Shown here: positions 20,295-22,823 of the stretch, one piece after another | Layout: each line of letters opens with the position of its first letter | Position numbering within the stretch: the stretch's first letter is position 1 | IMG/VR virus record: IMGVR_UViG_3300012930_000028 | Span: 1-22,823 of that record | Direction: 5' to 3' (one strand) | Origin: a virus | Length of the DNA stretch: 22,823 nucleotides | Program-made: the position numbers and the translations under genes | The notes under the pieces: model-generated | Told to the model about the DNA's origin: nothing | Seen by the model: only the letters and a program-made list of their open reading frames with translations | The model's database searches: none

Positions 20295-22078
20295 CACAAC
20301 AAGAAGCTTTAGCTATCCAAGCGCGGCATCCTGATAACTTACCTAAAAATACTTTATCGCCTGTTTCTTCTATGACACCTGAAATGGCTCAACAAATACA
20401 GGAACAAAATCCCATTAAATCAAATAATGATTCAGGAAATTACCCACTAGCAGAATCCTTAGGAAGAAATACGGCAGCCATTCTCGGATCGGCTGGGCGC
20501 GATATCATCAATACTCCTAGAAATTTATTAAATCTCGTGCCGGGTGTAAATAATCAGAATAACCCATTAAAATCTTATGAACCTAATTACGATTATTACC
20601 ATGCAATGGGGGTTCAACCAAGCACAGCTAAATCTATTGCACAAGGGGCGGTTGAATTTGGCGCTCCATTAGGGATAGCAAAAGGCGTTGGAATGTTAGG
20701 TACTCTTCCTAAAATATCTGAGGCATTACAAACTAATGCTCTTGCAGGTGGTTTAGGTGGCGCGGCTAGCACTCCTGATAATGCAGGTACTGGTTTTGGG
20801 ATTGGTACTGGCTTAGGAGTTTTGGCTCATGCTGGAGGGTTGGCAGGAAGTGCAGCTGCCAGTGTAGCTGCCAACTTATACGCTAAAAGTGCGCTACCTG
20901 GTTTAGTTTCACGTGCAACATCTGCCGTTAAAAATAGTTTAATTGGTGGTGATGATATCGTTGCTCCTTTAAAAAATGCACATGATTCTGCCGTCATGAA
21001 TGAAACAACACAATGGGCAAATGCTAATAATAAAGCAGCTGATTTAGATAATAATTTAATGAGACCCGACCCATCGCCTTACCTTGATTATATTAATAAT
21101 TATATTAAAGAAAAATCAGCATTAGAGCCTGCTATTAGAGCAGGAAGTGAAGAAGCTTTAGATTATGCTAAAAATAATGCAATGGCTTTAACGCCACAAA
21201 GTTATCAAGGAGCTGTTTCATTACGCCAAGGATTGAATGAAAACATACAAGATTATTTGAAAATGAAAAACAAAGATGCTCCTAGCAGAGGGCTAAATAA
21301 TTTTGTGACAGGTTTAAAATCGACCTTAAATGATGTCGTGAACCCAGAAAACTCACCGCCTCAAGTCCAAGATTTTTATAAATCATGGGAAGATGCAAAT
21401 AATGCAACGCAAAGAAAACAACAATTTTATATGTCTCCCGATAAAAACGGGACATTGCAATATAATCCTGCTCTACAAAAAACATTAAAGAGTGATTTTC
21501 CTGATGCTTCTGTTATAAATGAATTTTCGCCAAAACCATCACAGACGGGAACAAGTGGTATAGACCATTTATCTAATTTGGTGGGTGATAAAGATACTGC
21601 GTCCAATATGGTTAATTCCTACATGATGCGTCAATTACCGCAGAGTGGTGCAGCGACAAAGACAGCGTCTGATTACTACTCTAAATTATCGCCACAACAA
21701 CGCACTGCATTATTTCAGAATAATCCAGCTGACCCTTATTTAAAGACAGCTAATGATGTGATGCTGAATTATGGAAAAGATGTTCCAAACCCCACTTCAT
21801 TTGGAAGAGATGCTTATAATGTAGGCGCTTTTCATTTTTTGCCAGCAATAGCCGGTTATGGGGCTGGTCAATATTCAGGATTAAATCCTCAAGAGTCCGC
21901 GGCATTAGGATTAGGTTTAGGAACAGGCTCTGTTGGTTTACGTTACGCAACTCGGAAAGCACCTATAAGCCTTATCCGTGGCGCGATGAATTACGGACGT
22001 CAACCTGCGCAAAATCCTGGCTCTATATTAAATCCAGCATTAAATTCAATTAACTACGGTACAAATCATGGCGGATAA
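20291..22078 (+). CDS. Probable DNA ejection protein (P22 gp16-like position)
   Basis: This 595-aa protein completes the ejection set. Two Gly/Ala-rich hydrophobic stretches stand out, about residues 115-200 (GAPLGIAKGVGMLG, GLGGAAS, GTGLGVLAHAGGLAGSAAAS) and near the C-terminus (AGYGAGQYSGLNPQESAALG). They could insert in the cell membrane during DNA entry. Between them lies a long helical, charged domain. I see no lysozyme or transglycosylase motif, so cell-wall cutting is not indicated. The start overlaps the upstream stop (ATGA), and the stop lies within the next gene's start region (11-base overlap). Confidence 0.68.
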   Translation: MTQQEALAIQARHPDNLPKNTLSPVSSMTPEMAQQIQEQNPIKSNNDSGNYPLAESLGRNTAAILGSAGRDIINTPRNLLNLVPGVNNQNNPLKSYEPNYDYYHAMGVQPSTAKSIAQGAVEFGAPLGIAKGVGMLGTLPKISEALQTNALAGGLGGAASTPDNAGTGFGIGTGLGVLAHAGGLAGSAAASVAANLYAKSALPGLVSRATSAVKNSLIGGDDIVAPLKNAHDSAVMNETTQWANANNKAADLDNNLMRPDPSPYLDYINNYIKEKSALEPAIRAGSEEALDYAKNNAMALTPQSYQGAVSLRQGLNENIQDYLKMKNKDAPSRGLNNFVTGLKSTLNDVVNPENSPPQVQDFYKSWEDANNATQRKQQFYMSPDKNGTLQYNPALQKTLKSDFPDASVINEFSPKPSQTGTSGIDHLSNLVGDKDTASNMVNSYMMRQLPQSGAATKTASDYYSKLSPQQRTALFQNNPADPYLKTANDVMLNYGKDVPNPTSFGRDAYNVGAFHFLPAIAGYGAGQYSGLNPQESAALGLGLGTGSVGLRYATRKAPISLIRGAMNYGRQPAQNPGSILNPALNSINYGTNHGG

Positions 22079-22823
22079 AATTTACAAAATCAATACTCCT
22101 TTAATAAACTATTTTCTTTATAAAGACGGCCCCAAAATTAATACGCCTTTAATTGCAGGAATTATTGATTTTTTTTCCGATGTTGACCATACACAACGTG
22201 CTGATACGTACTCTGATATTAGTGACCCTGAAAATCCAGTTGTTAATACCAATCCTATAGTTTTGGATGCTAACGGTTCATGTCCTGTTATTTACCTGCA
22301 AGACATATATTATTTTATTGTGATAAAAAGTGAAGAAGGCGAAGTCATTCGTACCTACACTTACTACAAAGGTGCGTCTTTCGATGGAGGCGGTATAACG
22401 CCAATCACAATTGATGCATCTAGTAATTTGTTGACTAATGGTCAATTTACTTATCCCGTAAAATTTTATAAAACAAGCGATCCTGTTGGAAAAATAACAA
22501 CAGATATTACGACCGTTGCGTTTGGTTGGGATTTTTTACAAAATCAAGGTTCTACTGAAAATTTTGTTTATAGCGATGACATTTCAAATGAAGCGATCGA
22601 AGGACGCCCTCTTAATCAATTAAGAGTCACATCGGGAATTTCTACTACTCAAACCGAAAAAGCATTACGTTCAAAGTATGGGCATGTCACTATTTTGGAA
22701 GGTAGAGCATTAACGTTTTCATGTCAGTTAATCAATGAAAATACAGGCATTGTGCCCGTTGATGTTTTTGTGGCGAAACATTATGGGGATGGCGGATCAC
22801 CGACGACTTACACAAAAATAGCA
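22068..22823 (+). CDS. Tail fibre or tailspike, N-terminal 252 residues (cut by window end)
   Basis: The frame starts at ATG 22068, overlapping the upstream gene by 11 bases, and stays open to the last base. The first about 100 residues have the virion-binding layout of podovirus receptor-binding proteins: IAGIIDFFSDVDHTQRADTY, then PVVNTNPIVLDANGSCPVIYL and YYFIVIKSEEGEVIRTYTYY. The 'NPIVLDANG' segment is a familiar signature of this domain. After a Gly-rich hinge (FDGGGITP), a beta-sandwich-like region follows (LLTNGQFTYPVKFY, GWDFLQNQGSTENFVY), perhaps a carbohydrate-binding module. The rest, including any depolymerase domain, lies outside the window. It ends the virion cluster in the P22 gp9 position. 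Confidence 0.75.
   Translation, partial: MADKIYKINTPLINYFLYKDGPKINTPLIAGIIDFFSDVDHTQRADTYSDISDPENPVVNTNPIVLDANGSCPVIYLQDIYYFIVIKSEEGEVIRTYTYYKGASFDGGGITPITIDASSNLLTNGQFTYPVKFYKTSDPVGKITTDITTVAFGWDFLQNQGSTENFVYSDDISNEAIEGRPLNQLRVTSGISTTQTEKALRSKYGHVTILEGRALTFSCQLINENTGIVPVDVFVAKHYGDGGSPTTYTKIA

Overview
The window is a stretch of an AT-rich, tailed double-stranded DNA phage genome (free phage or prophage) with a P22-like podovirus virion module. The terminase, portal, gp10-like, scaffold, coat, gp4-like and three consecutive ejection-protein genes have lengths close to P22 gp2, gp1, gp10, gp8, gp5, gp4, gp7, gp20 and gp16. The host cannot be named from the sequence. The P22-like architecture and strong AGGAG-type ribosome sites suggest a low-GC proteobacterium, probably a gammaproteobacterium; this is inference. 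No integrase, lysis cassette or DNA polymerase lies in the window, and the right end cuts a receptor-binding/tail gene.

Layout. (1) 1-2903, rightward early genes: a lambda-O-like replication protein whose own gene carries 10-bp-phased repeats (a candidate origin), a probable helicase loader, a Holliday-junction-resolvase-like PDDEXK nuclease, and five small genes. Two of these (1832-1966 and 1953-2054) are very short. (2) 2904-2989, a convergent 3' junction with small hairpins. (3) 2990-7265, a leftward operon of fifteen small, tightly coupled genes from one clear promoter (-35 near 7341, -10 near 7313) with an operator-like palindrome at its start site. It includes an RNA ligase, an XRE-type regulator, cysteine-rich mini-proteins and many unknowns. 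(4) 7266-8115, a divergent control region, a 49-aa membrane protein, a serine-type tRNA-like gene with an enlarged anticodon arm, and a 72-aa unknown. (5) 8116-10414, a packaging cluster in which terS is flanked by two GroES-like co-chaperonin genes, followed by terL. (6) 10415-10628, a regulatory gap with a hairpin, a promoter and two identical 14-bp palindromes. (7) 10629-22823, the head and tail genes.

How the genes fit together. The initiator and loader would load host DnaB helicase at the iterons, and the resolvase-like nuclease would process branched DNA. The leftward operon looks like an early host-takeover or counter-defence set; the RNA ligase and the odd tRNA-like gene could belong together. 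TerS and TerL package DNA through the portal into a procapsid built from scaffold and coat. The co-chaperonins may adapt host GroEL to fold the coat or other large proteins. The gp4/gp10-like proteins close the portal, and the three ejection proteins are delivered ahead of the DNA.

The points most worth a second look are the two divergent GroES-like genes around terS (one without the GroEL-binding loop), the expanded-anticodon tRNA-like gene together with an RNA ligase, the phased iterons inside the replication gene, the paired palindromes upstream of 10629, and the structured leader of the coat gene.
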